Of a stretch of DNA of 64,000 nt, positions 17,815 through 27,900 are shown one piece after another. A program made the position numbers and the translations under genes. The notes under the pieces were generated by a model, which was not told where the DNA came from, searched no databases, and saw nothing but the letters and a program-made list of their open reading frames with translations. The stretch's first letter is position 1. Each line of letters opens with the position of its first letter. Source of the stretch: Clostridiales bacterium (GTDB lineage: Bacteria > Bacillota > Clostridia > Saccharofermentanales > Saccharofermentanaceae); the NCBI GenBank assembly GCA_017615325.1, contig JAGAAI010000080.1, positions 1 through 64,000 of the forward strand, read 5' to 3'.

Positions 17815-18074
17815 CGTAAAATGCGATGACAAAGACAGGTCTTTCCGGTTATCGCACCACAGAGAAGGCAGCCTGAGGCTGGAAGCTGCCGTGAATCGAA
17901 CCGGACAAGATAACACTTTATCAGCAGAGATCTGAACCGCCCTACAGGCGCAGTAGGTGATCCGTAAGGCAGCGTTAAGGCCGTCATAAGAGATCTGGCA
18001 ATAGTCAGATAATTCAGGTGGTACCGCGGACATGTATAGTTCGTCCTGAGCGAGAAGTCGCTTAGGGCGTTTTT
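17815..18074 (+). promoter_or_regulatory. T-box riboswitch upstream of aspS
   Basis: This fills most of the 322-bp gap between rnr and aspS. The T-box core AGGTGGTACCGCGG lies at 18016-18029. Stem I is visible: GTTATC pairs with GATAAC, and the distal GGCAGC/GCTGCC arm lies inside. On its 3' side CCGGACAAG places a GAC (Asp) codon followed by the usual purine, fitting the downstream gene. Uncharged tRNA-Asp should bind the specifier and the T-box bulge and stabilise the antiterminator. AAC (Asn) in GAACC nearby is a less likely specifier. Confidence 0.92.
18042..18074 (+). terminator. T-box intrinsic terminator
   Basis: CGTCCTGAGCGA (18042-18053) pairs with TCGCTTAGGGCG (18058-18069) around GAAG, followed by TTTTTG. 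The left arm competes with the antiterminator containing the T-box. Confidence 0.9.
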
Positions 18075-18105
18075 GTTTGTTTAAAGATGTAAAGGAGACA
18101 AGACA

Positions 18106-19851
18106 ATGGCAAACATCTACAGAGACAAGGTCATCAATGAGATATCAGAAAATGATATCGGCAGTGAACTCAAGGTCGCAGGCTGGATCGAGAACATCCG
18201 CGACCACGGCGGCGTATCCTTCATCGACCTTCGGGACATGTACGGCGTCCTTCAGGTCGTCATGCGTGACACAACGCTTCTTGACGGTCTCGTTAAGGAA
18301 GACTGCATCTCCATTGAAGGCGTTATCGAAAAGCGTGACGAGGAGACATATAACCCCAAGATAGAGTCCGGTACGATCGAACTCGAGGCACATAAGGTCA
18401 CTGTCTTAGGACGCGTTACGGCCCAGCTTCCTTTCGAGATCCAGACTTCCAAGGAGATCCGTGAGGATGTCCGCTTAAAGTACAGATTCCTTGATATGCG
18501 TAACCGCAAGGTCCGTGACAACATAGTCTTCCGTTCACAGGTCATCTCATTCTTAAGGCAGAAGATGACCGACATGGGCTTCCTTGAGATCCAGACGCCT
18601 ATCCTTACGTCTTCATCTCCCGAGGGCGCACGTGACTATATCGTTCCTTCAAGAAAATATAAGGGCAAGTTCTATGCCCTTCCCCAGGCACCTCAGCAGT
18701 TCAAGCAGCTCCTGATGGTATCCGGCATCGATAAGTACTTCCAGATCGCACCCTGCTTCCGTGATGAGGACGCAAGAGCTGACAGGTCTCCGGGAGAGTT
18801 CTACCAGTTAGACTTCGAGATGGCTTTCGCAACCCAGGAGGACGTATTCAGAGCAGGTGAGGAAGTCCTGACCGAGACCTTCGAAAAGTTTGCTCCCGAG
18901 GGCGCAACGGTTACTGCTGCACCTTACCCTGTATATAGCTATGCTCAGGCAATGCTCGAGTTCGGATCCGACAAGCCCGACCTCCGCAACCCCTTAAGGA
19001 TCATCGATGTTACCGAGTTCTTCCAGAGATGTACATTCGCTCCTTTCCACGGCAAGTGCGTAAGGGCCATCAATGTACATGCAAAGCTCTCCAAGGGCCA
19101 GCACGAGAAGATGTTAAAGTTCGCCCAGAGCATCGGCATGGGCGGCTTAGGCTACCTGGAAGTCCTCGAGGATATGTCCTACAAGGGACCTATCGACAAG
19201 TTCATTCCTGATGACATGAAGACAGAACTCCGCGACATGGCAGGTCTTACAGTCGGAGATACCATCTTCTTCATCGCTGATGTTGAAGCCCAGGCTTGCC
19301 TCTTTGCAGGCCAGATCCGTAACGAGCTCGGCGCAAGGCTCGAACTCATCGAGAAGAACGCTTTCAGATTCTGCTTCGTCAACGATTTCCCCATGTTCGA
19401 ATACGACAAGGAAGTCGGTCACTATATCTTTACGCATAATCCTTTCTCCATGCCCCAGGGTGGTCTCGAAGCGCTCAATACTAAGAAGCCCGACGAGATC
19501 CTGGCTTACCAGTACGACATCGTCTGCAACGGTATCGAGCTGTCTTCAGGTGCTGTCAGAAACCACGATCTGGAGATCATGAAGAAGGCTTTCGAGATCG
19601 CAGGTTACAGTGAAGAAGACCTCAAGACCAGATTCGGTGCTCTCTACAACGCATTCAAGTTCGGTGCACCGCCTCATGCAGGTATGGCTCCCGGCGTTGA
19701 CCGTATGCTCATGATCCTTCGCGGTGAGGAGAACATCCGTGAAGTCATCGCATTCCCTATGAACGGAAATGCCCAGGATCTTCTCTGCGGCGCTCCCGGT
19801 GATGTCACCGAGATGCAGCTCCGTGAGACACATATCAAAGTAAGACAGTGA
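18106..19851 (+). CDS. aspS: Aspartyl-tRNA synthetase
   Basis: 581 residues, bacterial type. An N-terminal OB anticodon-binding domain (LKVAGWIENIRDHGG) is followed by the class II catalytic core with motif 2 around FRDEDARADRSPGEFYQ and motif 3 GMAPGVDRMLMILR. A GAD insertion domain lies in the middle. ATG 18106 follows AAAGGAGA. Expression is set by the T-box in front. The gene overlaps mtaB by 4 nt. Confidence 0.98.
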   Translation: MANIYRDKVINEISENDIGSELKVAGWIENIRDHGGVSFIDLRDMYGVLQVVMRDTTLLDGLVKEDCISIEGVIEKRDEETYNPKIESGTIELEAHKVTVLGRVTAQLPFEIQTSKEIREDVRLKYRFLDMRNRKVRDNIVFRSQVISFLRQKMTDMGFLEIQTPILTSSSPEGARDYIVPSRKYKGKFYALPQAPQQFKQLLMVSGIDKYFQIAPCFRDEDARADRSPGEFYQLDFEMAFATQEDVFRAGEEVLTETFEKFAPEGATVTAAPYPVYSYAQAMLEFGSDKPDLRNPLRIIDVTEFFQRCTFAPFHGKCVRAINVHAKLSKGQHEKMLKFAQSIGMGGLGYLEVLEDMSYKGPIDKFIPDDMKTELRDMAGLTVGDTIFFIADVEAQACLFAGQIRNELGARLELIEKNAFRFCFVNDFPMFEYDKEVGHYIFTHNPFSMPQGGLEALNTKKPDEILAYQYDIVCNGIELSSGAVRNHDLEIMKKAFEIAGYSEEDLKTRFGALYNAFKFGAPPHAGMAPGVDRMLMILRGEENIREVIAFPMNGNAQDLLCGAPGDVTEMQLRETHIKVRQ

Positions 19852-21122
19852 AAGTCTATTTCCTGACTTTAGGGTGCCGTGTCAATCAGTATGAGACTGA
19901 CGCGGTCAGGGCGGATTTTGTTGCTGCAGGACACAGTGTTGCAGACCGCCCTGAAGATGCCGACTGCCTTATAGTCAACACCTGCTCAGTTACCGGTGAA
20001 GCAGACCGCAAATCACGCCAGATGTTAAGACGTATGGCCAGGGCCAACCCTGATGCCATCGTTGTTGCCATGGGCTGTGCATCGGAGCTTGCAGACGGCG
20101 TGGTCGATGCTGATATCGTTCTTGGCACCCGCGACAAGAATCTCTGTTTATCGAAAGTCGAAGAATACGCAGGAACAAGAGACCATAAGACGAGTCATGT
20201 CCGTCCGCCGGTATCCAAGACTGACAGCTACCACGACTTCGGAACGATCCTGTCTCCTGAAGGTACAAGGGCTTTCCTCAAGGTCGAAGACGGCTGCAAC
20301 AAGTTCTGCACTTATTGCGTTATCCCTTTCGCGAGAGGAAGGGTTGCGAGCAGGACGGAAGAGTCAGCCATAGAAGAAGCAAAGTTCCTCGCAAGTGAAG
20401 GCTATAAGGAGATAGTTGTCTCCGGTATCCATGTATGTTCCTATGCCAAAGACCGTGGCGGTGACATAATGGATCTCCTGAACCTGCTTAAGAAGATAAC
20501 GGAAATCGAAGGTATCGTAAGGCTCCGCTTGGGTTCTGTTGAACCCATGTCTCTGACTTCCGATTTCCTGGAAGGCCTTTCCAGAACGGGCGTGGCCTGT
20601 CCTCATTTCCATATGTCTTTGCAGAGCGGATCCGATACTGTCTTGAAGCGCATGAACCGTGACTATACATCTGCTGAATTCGAAGAGAAAGTAGCTCTCG
20701 TAAGGAGTCTTTTCCCGGATGTATCGATCACTACAGACATCATCTGCGGTTTCCCCGGAGAGACTGATGAAGAGTTCTCTGAGACATTGGCTTTCGCAAA
20801 GAAGATAGGATTTGCCAAGATCCACTGTTTCCCATACTCAGTTAGAGAAGGAACTGTCGCTGCAAAGATGGCAGACCAGATAGCGCCGGAAGTTAAGAAA
20901 GCAAGGAATTCAAAACTTCTGGCTCTGTCTAATGAACTTGAGCACGAGTTCGCTGAGTCCATGGTCGGAAAAGAAGTCGAAATTCTGGTTGAGCAGGATA
21001 ACTCAGGTTATACGGCAAATTATGTAAGAGCTGTTATCGAAAGTGAAGATAAGATCGCCCCAGGAACTCTTTACAGGGGTATCGTCACAGCTGCAAATGG
21101 CAGTGATCTTGTCGTTAAGTGA
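19848..21122 (+). CDS. mtaB: tRNA t6A37 methylthiotransferase MtaB
   Basis: 424 residues, starting at GTG 19848 in a 4-nt overlap with aspS. The N-terminal UPF0004 domain has LTLGCRVNQYE, typical of MtaB. The radical SAM cluster is C150, C154 and C157 (CNKFCTYC). A TRAM domain closes the protein. It adds the methylthio group of ms2t6A at position 37 of tRNAs reading ANN codons. Coupling to aspS places a tRNA-modification enzyme under tRNA-Asp T-box control. Confidence 0.93.
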   Translation: MKVYFLTLGCRVNQYETDAVRADFVAAGHSVADRPEDADCLIVNTCSVTGEADRKSRQMLRRMARANPDAIVVAMGCASELADGVVDADIVLGTRDKNLCLSKVEEYAGTRDHKTSHVRPPVSKTDSYHDFGTILSPEGTRAFLKVEDGCNKFCTYCVIPFARGRVASRTEESAIEEAKFLASEGYKEIVVSGIHVCSYAKDRGGDIMDLLNLLKKITEIEGIVRLRLGSVEPMSLTSDFLEGLSRTGVACPHFHMSLQSGSDTVLKRMNRDYTSAEFEEKVALVRSLFPDVSITTDIICGFPGETDEEFSETLAFAKKIGFAKIHCFPYSVREGTVAAKMADQIAPEVKKARNSKLLALSNELEHEFAESMVGKEVEILVEQDNSGYTANYVRAVIESEDKIAPGTLYRGIVTAANGSDLVVK

Positions 21123-21138
21123 TCAAGAGGAATAATCA

Positions 21139-21939
21139 ATGGATATAAAAGATTCAAGAATAGATGCCGGCAAGGCTTTTGACTGGGGAAGGACTTCGGC
21201 GGAATATGCCAGGTTCCGCGACATATACCCCGGGGAGTTCTATCAGAAGATAGCTGACCTCGGACTCTGCATCGAAGGACAGGATGTTTTGGATTTAGGT
21301 ACCGGCACAGGTGTCCTGCCCCGCAACATGTACCGCTTCGGTGCGCACTGGGTGGGAACTGACATTTCGCCTGAGCAGATCGAGCAGGCAAAGAAATTGT
21401 CGGCCGAAGCCGGAATGAACATAGAATACAAAGCCGTATCTGCTGAAGATATCGATTATCCCGCGGGATCCTTTGATGTCGTTACAGCCTGCCAGTGTTT
21501 CTGGTATTTTGACCATAAGAAACTCATGCCCAAGCTCTATCAGCTCCTTCGTAAAGACGGCAGGATACTTGTGCTCTTTATGGCCTGGCTCCCTTACGAA
21601 GACCCGGTTGCCGGTGCATCGGAGGAAATGATCCTGAAGTACAGTCCCAACTGGACGGGCGGAAGAGAGACAATGCATCCCATTCATATCCCTGATGAGG
21701 CATTTGAACTTTTCGATCTCATAGACCACGATGAATATCTTCTGGATGTACCCTTTACAAGAGAATCCTGGCATGGCAGGGTGTTTGCATCAAGAGGCAT
21801 CGGGGCATCCCTGTCGGGAGAAGAACTTGAATCGTGGGATAAAGAACATTGGGCTTTATTGGAGAAGATAGCTCCCAAAGAATTCACGGTAAAACACTAT
21901 GCGGCATATGCCGTTCTGGCAAAGAAAGGCGAGGTTTGA
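21139..21939 (+). CDS. Class I SAM-dependent methyltransferase
   Basis: 266 residues. Motif I is VLDLGTGTGVLPRNM near residues 50-64, followed by GTDISPEQI and the post-motif FDVVTACQCFWYFD. This fits Methyltransf_11/25-type small-molecule methyltransferases. The substrate cannot be read from sequence. It starts 16 nt after mtaB and 1 nt separates its stop from the acetyltransferase start, so it belongs to the aspS operon. Confidence 0.85.
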   Translation: MDIKDSRIDAGKAFDWGRTSAEYARFRDIYPGEFYQKIADLGLCIEGQDVLDLGTGTGVLPRNMYRFGAHWVGTDISPEQIEQAKKLSAEAGMNIEYKAVSAEDIDYPAGSFDVVTACQCFWYFDHKKLMPKLYQLLRKDGRILVLFMAWLPYEDPVAGASEEMILKYSPNWTGGRETMHPIHIPDEAFELFDLIDHDEYLLDVPFTRESWHGRVFASRGIGASLSGEELESWDKEHWALLEKIAPKEFTVKHYAAYAVLAKKGEV

Positions 21940-21940
21940 T

Positions 21941-22384
21941 ATGGAATACAAAGTAATGACGATGGCTGAATACGATAAGGTATGGGATCTCTGGATGTCT
22001 TGCAAGAACATGGGATTTAATAACGTAGACGACTCACGTGAAGGGATCGACAAGTATCTTAAGAGGAATCCAAAAACGAGCTTCGTTGCGGTCGAAGGAG
22101 ACAGGGTAGCAGGAGTTATCCTGACAGGTCACGACGGCCGCAGAGGCTTTATCCACCACATGGCAGTCGCAGAAGACATGAGAGGGCAGGGAATAGCCAC
22201 CGAACTTCTTAACAGGGCCCTTACGGCGCTTAAGGAGGAAGAGGGTATAACCAAGGTTGCATGCCTTGTCTTCAAGTATAACGAAGTAGGCAACGCCTTC
22301 TGGGAGAGCCAGGGCTTCACTGTAAGGGAAGATCTAAACTACAGGAACAAGGCTCTGGTCGAGATGGTGAGGATAGATACCTGA
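21941..22384 (+). CDS. GNAT-family N-acetyltransferase
   Basis: 147 residues from ATG 21941. A start at 21899 is open but lies inside the methyltransferase and adds an unlikely basic stretch. The acetyl-CoA motif A is present as MAVAEDMRGQGIATELL, followed by a GNAFWESQGF motif B region. The substrate is unknown. It is the last gene of the aspS operon. Confidence 0.85.
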   Translation: MEYKVMTMAEYDKVWDLWMSCKNMGFNNVDDSREGIDKYLKRNPKTSFVAVEGDRVAGVILTGHDGRRGFIHHMAVAEDMRGQGIATELLNRALTALKEEEGITKVACLVFKYNEVGNAFWESQGFTVREDLNYRNKALVEMVRIDT

Positions 22385-22394
22385 AGAATGCTTG

Positions 22395-22434
22395 TTGTGC
22401 TCCAAATGCTCCGTAGAGGCGATTTGGAGCACAA
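22395..22434. repeat. Perfect 13-bp inverted repeat downstream of the aspS operon
   Basis: TTGTGCTCCAAAT (22395-22407) and ATTTGGAGCACAA (22422-22434) flank a 14-nt loop. No T tract follows. It may be a factor-dependent terminator, a 3'-end stabiliser, or a small palindromic element. Confidence 0.7.
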
Positions 22435-22541
22435 GCGGGTCGAGATCTCTGCTGTTCCCGAAAAAAATGTCAAAAATGGGGTTAATATTCCTACAAGTGT
22501 GTTAAAATAATCCATATAGATTCAACAGGGGGAATCGTTGT

Positions 22542-22793
22542 TTGGATAACCAGGACACGACAAAATTTAACCTGTCAGGGGATAGATACGCGGACGTCAA
22601 GGCTCTCATGACGTATGTTTTGAACGCTCTCAAGGAGAAGGGTTATAACCCGATCAATCAGCTTGTCGGCTATTTTATCTCGGGTGACCCTACTTATATT
22701 ACAAGTTACAAGGGTGCCAGAGGCCTTATCAGAAGAATAGACCGTGACGAGCTCCTTGAAGTCATCATCAGCGAGTTCTGCGAGAAGCTTTGA
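22542..22793 (+). CDS. ireB: IreB family regulatory phosphoprotein (UPF0297)
   Basis: 83 residues. The core NQLVGYFISGDPTYITSYKGARGLIRRIDRDEL spans most of the protein and is the UPF0297/IreB signature. The start is TTG 22542 with AGGGGG 9 nt upstream; no ATG is in frame before the core. In Enterococcus, IreB is phosphorylated by the kinase IreK and influences cephalosporin tolerance. The early Thr pair after MDNQD matches the IreB phosphosite region. It is followed by ruvX and a DUF1292 gene, the classic Firmicutes order. Confidence 0.93.
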   Translation: MDNQDTTKFNLSGDRYADVKALMTYVLNALKEKGYNPINQLVGYFISGDPTYITSYKGARGLIRRIDRDELLEVIISEFCEKL

Positions 22794-22799
22794 TCTGAT

Positions 22800-23219
22800 A
22801 TGGGAAGGATAATGGGCATTGATTACGGCATGCGCCGTATCGGTATCGCTTTGTCTGATGTTACGCATCTCATCGCCAAAGGATATGAGACCATCAACTG
22901 GAATGGCCGCGATATCGACTGGGCATTGAACCGCATAGGCGAGATCATAAAGGACCAGGATGTCACGGATATCGTGCTGGGTAGGCCCTTAAGGACAGAC
23001 GGCACGGGCTCCGAGACTCAGGCTAAGGTTGAAGAGTTTGCATCAGTCCTCGAGGAACTGTACGGCCTGCCGATCCACTATATCGACGAGAGATTTACGA
23101 CTGTCATTGCTTCCCAGTATCTTCATTCGGCAGGGAAGAACGCCAGAAAGCAGAAGAACGTCATAGATCAGGTGGCAGCAGAGGTCTTCCTGCAGGACTA
23201 TCTGGACGCTAATCGCTAA
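22800..23219 (+). CDS. ruvX: Holliday junction resolvase-like RuvX (YqgF)
   Basis: 139 residues with an RNase H-like fold. MGIDYGMRRIGIALSD carries the first catalytic Asp, ITDIVLGRPLR-type and YIDERFTT motifs follow, and an Asp sits in the NVIDQVAAEVFLQDYL end. Family members act in pre-16S rRNA maturation and possibly recombination. It starts 6 nt after ireB. Confidence 0.93.
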   Translation: MGRIMGIDYGMRRIGIALSDVTHLIAKGYETINWNGRDIDWALNRIGEIIKDQDVTDIVLGRPLRTDGTGSETQAKVEEFASVLEELYGLPIHYIDERFTTVIASQYLHSAGKNARKQKNVIDQVAAEVFLQDYLDANR

Positions 23220-23298
23220 TAAGCATCTTCTTTAATTGTTTGCTATAATATAGGGAGTCTCAAAGAGACCCGCTAAATATTTGCATGAGGTGAATAAC

Positions 23299-23628
23299 AT
23301 GGATCAGGAAAATATCATTACTCTGAAGGACGAAGAGACAGGGAAGACACAGTCTTTCTTCCTGGACGACAAGTTCCTTCTTAACGGCAACGTTTATGTA
23401 TCTCTTATCGTGCTCCCCGAGGGTGCTGCAGAGAACCCTGACTTTGATTTCGATGATCTTCCCGAAGAGATCGATCTCGTTATCATGAAGGTAACTGAGG
23501 GTGAAGACGGTGAGGATCTTCTGTCCACACTGGATGAGGAAGAAGAGGACATCGTTTTCGATTACTACGACAAGCTCTGCGAGATGTACGATGACGAGGA
23601 AGAGGAAGAAGGAGACGACATAGAGTAA
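23299..23628 (+). CDS. DUF1292 family protein (YrzB-like)
   Basis: 109 residues from ATG 23299, behind TGAGGTGA; an upstream TTG at 23281 overlaps that site. It has the DUF1292 pattern of short beta strands (ITLKDEETGKTQSFFLDDKF, YVSLIVLPEG) and a very acidic tail of Asp and Glu. It usually follows ireB and ruvX, as here. A TATAAT at about 23245 suggests an additional promoter. Function unknown. Confidence 0.85.
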   Translation: MDQENIITLKDEETGKTQSFFLDDKFLLNGNVYVSLIVLPEGAAENPDFDFDDLPEEIDLVIMKVTEGEDGEDLLSTLDEEEEDIVFDYYDKLCEMYDDEEEEEGDDIE

Positions 23629-23640
23629 TCTCTTAAGACC

Positions 23641-24057
23641 ATGAAGAAGAACCGTATCGACAGAAATACCAACAGGCGCAAGGCGGCAGCGATAAAGGCG
23701 GACCGCAAGGCCAAGGCCGCCGGTGAGCATATCAAGAGGAACGCCGGTGACGAGCTCCTCGTGGTAAGGGATCCTTACAACAAGAAGGATTTCTATATGA
23801 TGATGATCGATAACTTCGTTCTTGCCAAGATCGAGTATGTCGTAATGTATAACTACGTTCCAGACGACGGCAATCACAGGAAGCCCGAACTCGTTATCAT
23901 GAGGACGACTTTCTCGGATAACGGGGAGCAGTACTTCTATTCTATCAAGGACGGTGCCGAACTTGAGAGAGCTTTCGTTCTGTTCATGAGACGTTATTAC
24001 GGTTCTTCAGTTCCCGATAAACAAAGTAAATACGGTGTAGCGACCGGAGGCGTCTAG
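23641..24057 (+). CDS. Second DUF1292-like protein with a basic N-terminal extension
   Basis: 138 residues. After about 35 strongly basic residues (KKNRIDRNTNRRKAAAIKA), the region IEYVVMYNYVPD and VIMRTTFSDNGEQYFYSIKDGAELERAF resembles DUF1292. It therefore looks like a diverged tandem paralogue of the preceding acidic protein, with opposite charge. It starts 12 nt after that gene and abuts the CPBP gene with no gap. Confidence 0.65.
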   Translation: MKKNRIDRNTNRRKAAAIKADRKAKAAGEHIKRNAGDELLVVRDPYNKKDFYMMMIDNFVLAKIEYVVMYNYVPDDGNHRKPELVIMRTTFSDNGEQYFYSIKDGAELERAFVLFMRRYYGSSVPDKQSKYGVATGGV

Positions 24058-24975
24058 ATGAAGAAGACCGTCCTTCGCGTCATCTCTTCATGCCTTCTGG
24101 CCCTTCTGGCCCTGGGCCTTTTTTACTTATGCTCTTATGCGGTCCTTTATATCCTTGCGGTATTGGGCTTCGACAGCGACAGATATACAGGTCTTTACTG
24201 TGTCTCATCTTATGGTCTGATCATGCTTTTTCTCTGGACCTTCTGGAGGATCACAAGGCAGTCTGAAGAATTCATATACTTTAAGAAGACAAGCCCTTCA
24301 CAGAAGATAAGTGTTGTTCTTATTGCAATAGGGCTTGCAGGAATAGTAACGATATATATGTTCGGCGCTGCTTATCTTTCCAAGTATCTGGAAAGTCTTA
24401 AGGAACACCTTGACGAATACAAGCAGACAGTTGACAGATATTCTGATGTTCCCCAGGAGCAGGTGCCCTTATGGGACAGCATAATCTATATCCTGACGAC
24501 TTTTACACTCGTCCCTTTATGTGAGGAATTCCTCTTCCGCGGGATCATCATGGGACAGATGAGGAAGATAATGCCCGTGGGTTTTGCCGTGCTTGTCCAG
24601 GCTATTGTGTTTGGCCTCATGCACGGACTTACCCTCCACATAGGATATGCCCTTATCTGCGGGATCGTCATGGGACTGGTCTATATGTTCTGCGATAACT
24701 TCTGGATGCCGGTGCTGATCCATTCGATCTTTAATTTCCTGGGATCGTCTTTTTCGAATATCTTAAATCTAAAGCAGTTGGGGGTCCCGTCAGATATCAG
24801 GGCTAACATCAGTTATACTCTTGTGCTTGTTAAGTATTTCTTCATGTTCCCTGCGGCCCTCGCTTTTGTCTATCTCTGGTACAGATACAAGAAGAACAAA
24901 GAGGATGAAGCAAGGCACATAAAAGAAGCGGCAGAAGCTTATACAGCAGACTCTGAGGAGGCCTTGTCATGTTAA
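24058..24975 (+). CDS. CPBP (CAAX-like) family intramembrane metalloprotease
   Basis: 305 residues with about six to seven membrane helices. The family motifs are in order: CEEFLFRGIIMG (EExxxR, near residue 156), FGLMHGL (FxxxH) and HSIFNFLG (HxxxN). These supply the glutamate and histidine zinc ligands of Rce1-type proteases. The roles of bacterial members are mostly unknown; some act in bacteriocin immunity or membrane-protein turnover. ATG 24058 directly follows the previous stop, and its own stop overlaps the next start. Confidence 0.9.
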   Translation: MKKTVLRVISSCLLALLALGLFYLCSYAVLYILAVLGFDSDRYTGLYCVSSYGLIMLFLWTFWRITRQSEEFIYFKKTSPSQKISVVLIAIGLAGIVTIYMFGAAYLSKYLESLKEHLDEYKQTVDRYSDVPQEQVPLWDSIIYILTTFTLVPLCEEFLFRGIIMGQMRKIMPVGFAVLVQAIVFGLMHGLTLHIGYALICGIVMGLVYMFCDNFWMPVLIHSIFNFLGSSFSNILNLKQLGVPSDIRANISYTLVLVKYFFMFPAALAFVYLWYRYKKNKEDEARHIKEAAEAYTADSEEALSC

Positions 24976-27900
24976 GACCGTTCGAGTTCAGACTTGCTGC
25001 AACAAAGAGAAGGGGACTCCGCCTCTTTATCTTTCTCACGATAATACTGATCCTGACGGCTGCATTGCTGCTCCTTTGGATGGGAATATTCGGTTTCCGC
25101 GCGGAACTCGTTAATATCAGTTTCCGTGATGACTTGAGGGATGACCAGTTCGAAGGAGCCGGCATCAATATCGATCATGTGCCGAGCGTAAACCTTGTAA
25201 GAGATGCGTCTTTCGAGACCGGTTATGAATACCTGACTCTGACAGCCTCGGACTTTGACGGCAAGAACATCTACTTTACGTCTGACTCTGTCACGGGAAG
25301 CGATATCAGTCTCGAAAATCTTGCTGGCGGGGATCTGCGTGTATTGGGCTCTGATTCCGACGGCGTAATGAGCCGCAAATACACGGGCCAGGTCGAATCC
25401 TACTATCCCGAGTCTATGGCTGAAGTAACGGACATGACGTCCTTCATTCCGGGAGGCTTTATCTCAGAAATTGCTGACGTCGAAGTCTACGGCAACTGCG
25501 TTACTATCCTTTCCGGCGACGGCATGATCTATGCAGACATAACAGGCGCATCTCCTGTAAAGACGGGAGGGGATGATGTCGTCTTCTCTGCGATAGCATC
25601 CTCCGGCGACATATGTTATGCGATCACGACTGACGGCACTGTCTATGAAGCTTCCGATGGAAGATCCTTCGTTGCGGTAACTGCTGCAAATGATGAGATC
25701 CGCAATGTGACCTCGTGCGTTGCATCAGGCAACAAACTCCTGATATTGAACGGCACGGAGGATCTTTACATCTACAACGGCGGGCTCTTTGCGGTCAAAT
25801 TGCCTGACGGCGCAAAACCTTCATGTATGGGCAGGATAGGTGATGTCTTCATTATAGCTTCCGACAAGGGTATCTTCTATTCAGATAACGGTTATGTCTT
25901 TACCGTTAAATCCGATATATCAGTCGGGAAAGATTCCGTTGCCGATGTTGCGATGTCTGAAGAGCGTTTGTTCATCGTATCTGTTGCAGGCGATCTTATC
26001 GTATGCGACAGGAACGGCGCGAATGAAGAAACCGTGGAATTTGATTCCGGTACGCCTGTTGTAAGGAGCGCCGTTTGCGGTCAGGACGGGAAGCTCATAA
26101 TATCCACATCAGACAGGGTGGCTATGTCTTTCGATGAGAGAAGCGGCAGATATACGATAATATCAACAGTGGATTCCCAGGTGGATAAACTCCTCGCAAG
26201 ATCTGCGGAAGGGTTCTTTTATTCTTCGGGCAAGAAACTATACAGGGCTTCTGTTCTCTCGCTTATAAAGATCAGCGAATCTGTTGCTCCTGACAGCATA
26301 AGCCGGGGGGATATCTGTTCCGTTATGGTGGATCCGGCCGTCAATGCAGCAACATCGGTATCGTCCGATTCCTGGGAGCCTGTTGGTCAGGAGATGGTAT
26401 GGGATATATACGGCAAGGGAACGTCCGTGTCATATGCAAAGGATGCCATTTCCGGCAGCAAATCGCTTAAGGTCTCGGGAACCGGTGAAAATGCGCATGT
26501 AATATCGCAAAGACTTCCCGGAACCTCGGCCGAGAATTTCATTCCTGATGTTTTTTACAGATTGAGGTTTTCCGCAAAGAGTACGGATGATGTCAATGTA
26601 ACATGCTGGCTTGAAGGGGATAAGTTCGGGAAAGTGTCTTTCGCTGACTCTATTCCGGCATCTTCTGTTAAGACTCTGTCAACCATCTTCGCCGTGACTA
26701 ACAGCATGACAGGAGATGATACAGTAAGGCTCTATATCTCTTTTACCGGCAAGGGGACTATTTATATCGATGACGTTTACTTAGGTCCCGATACCATCGG
26801 CGAGAACTATATACCGACTTATCTTACGGATACCCTGAGAGAGGCATCTCCAAAGGCAGTAAGACTTGCAGGTCTTGCCGTGGGAAGCGAAGGTTACAGC
26901 CCGGATATCCTCTATTCACATTCCCAGGCATCAGCATCCCACTTTATCACAAGGTCTGATGAGACCCAAAAGATATCGTCATGTGATTCATTGGAGGATT
27001 GTCTCGAGATGCTGTCGGCATCAGGATCTGATCCCTGGATAGTAATAGGATCCAATGCCGGTGAAGCGGATATTTCTGATTTCATGTCTTACATGTGCGG
27101 TTCCGTATCCGAGGGGTATGGCGCGCGAAGAGTAACCAACGGTACTGCAGTTCCCTGGAGCAGGGAGTTCGACCGTATCTATATAGAGATCGCCGATACG
27201 GACGGGAGCTTTGCTTCTGATGCTGCCAGAGGCGGATATGTGGATTACATGATATCCGTTATCGAGCAGTCCGAATACTATCCTGCGATCAAGGAGAAGG
27301 TCGTATTCCTGGACGGCATGAACTACGACGGCGGCATAAGGCTGTCCAAGGCTGACAGCCACACGCTTGCCGTAAATGCGAGCGACATCATGGAAGTCGG
27401 TAATTCGGATGTGTCTTACACGGCTAATGTCGCCACATTCTTCAACAGGATCAATACTGAAGCCGAGCGTTCAAGGATCGCATCCGACAGCGGTCAGTAC
27501 ATTTCTTCGATGTCCCTTGCCGAGAAGGCGTCCTGCGCTGAATATACGGCAATGTTCCTTTGCGAGGAAGCAGGATTCGTGGAGATCCCCATGATGAATA
27601 TCGCGATAGATTACAGGCCGGCTTACTATAATTCCGGAAAGATGTTTGAGGATGGCAAGAGCGCCACGAACCTCTTCTCTACAATGAAGATGTTGTCAGA
27701 TGTCGCAGGAGGCGGCGAATTCATAATGCATGTTCCGGATCTTGCTGAACCCATGGATCCTTCTTCGGAAGAGAATGTTGCCGATTTCTCGAAAATGTGC
27801 GGCGTTTACGCTTTCTCCACGTCCTCGGGCGAAAACTACCTTGTTGTGGCGAACTGCTCGCAGGAGATGAGACAGTTCGTTATCTCCTCGGCAACGGCAG

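Noticed and set aside
17797..18033. Minus-strand frame in the rnr-aspS gap
   Set aside because: The region is the T-box leader; the frame is its antisense.
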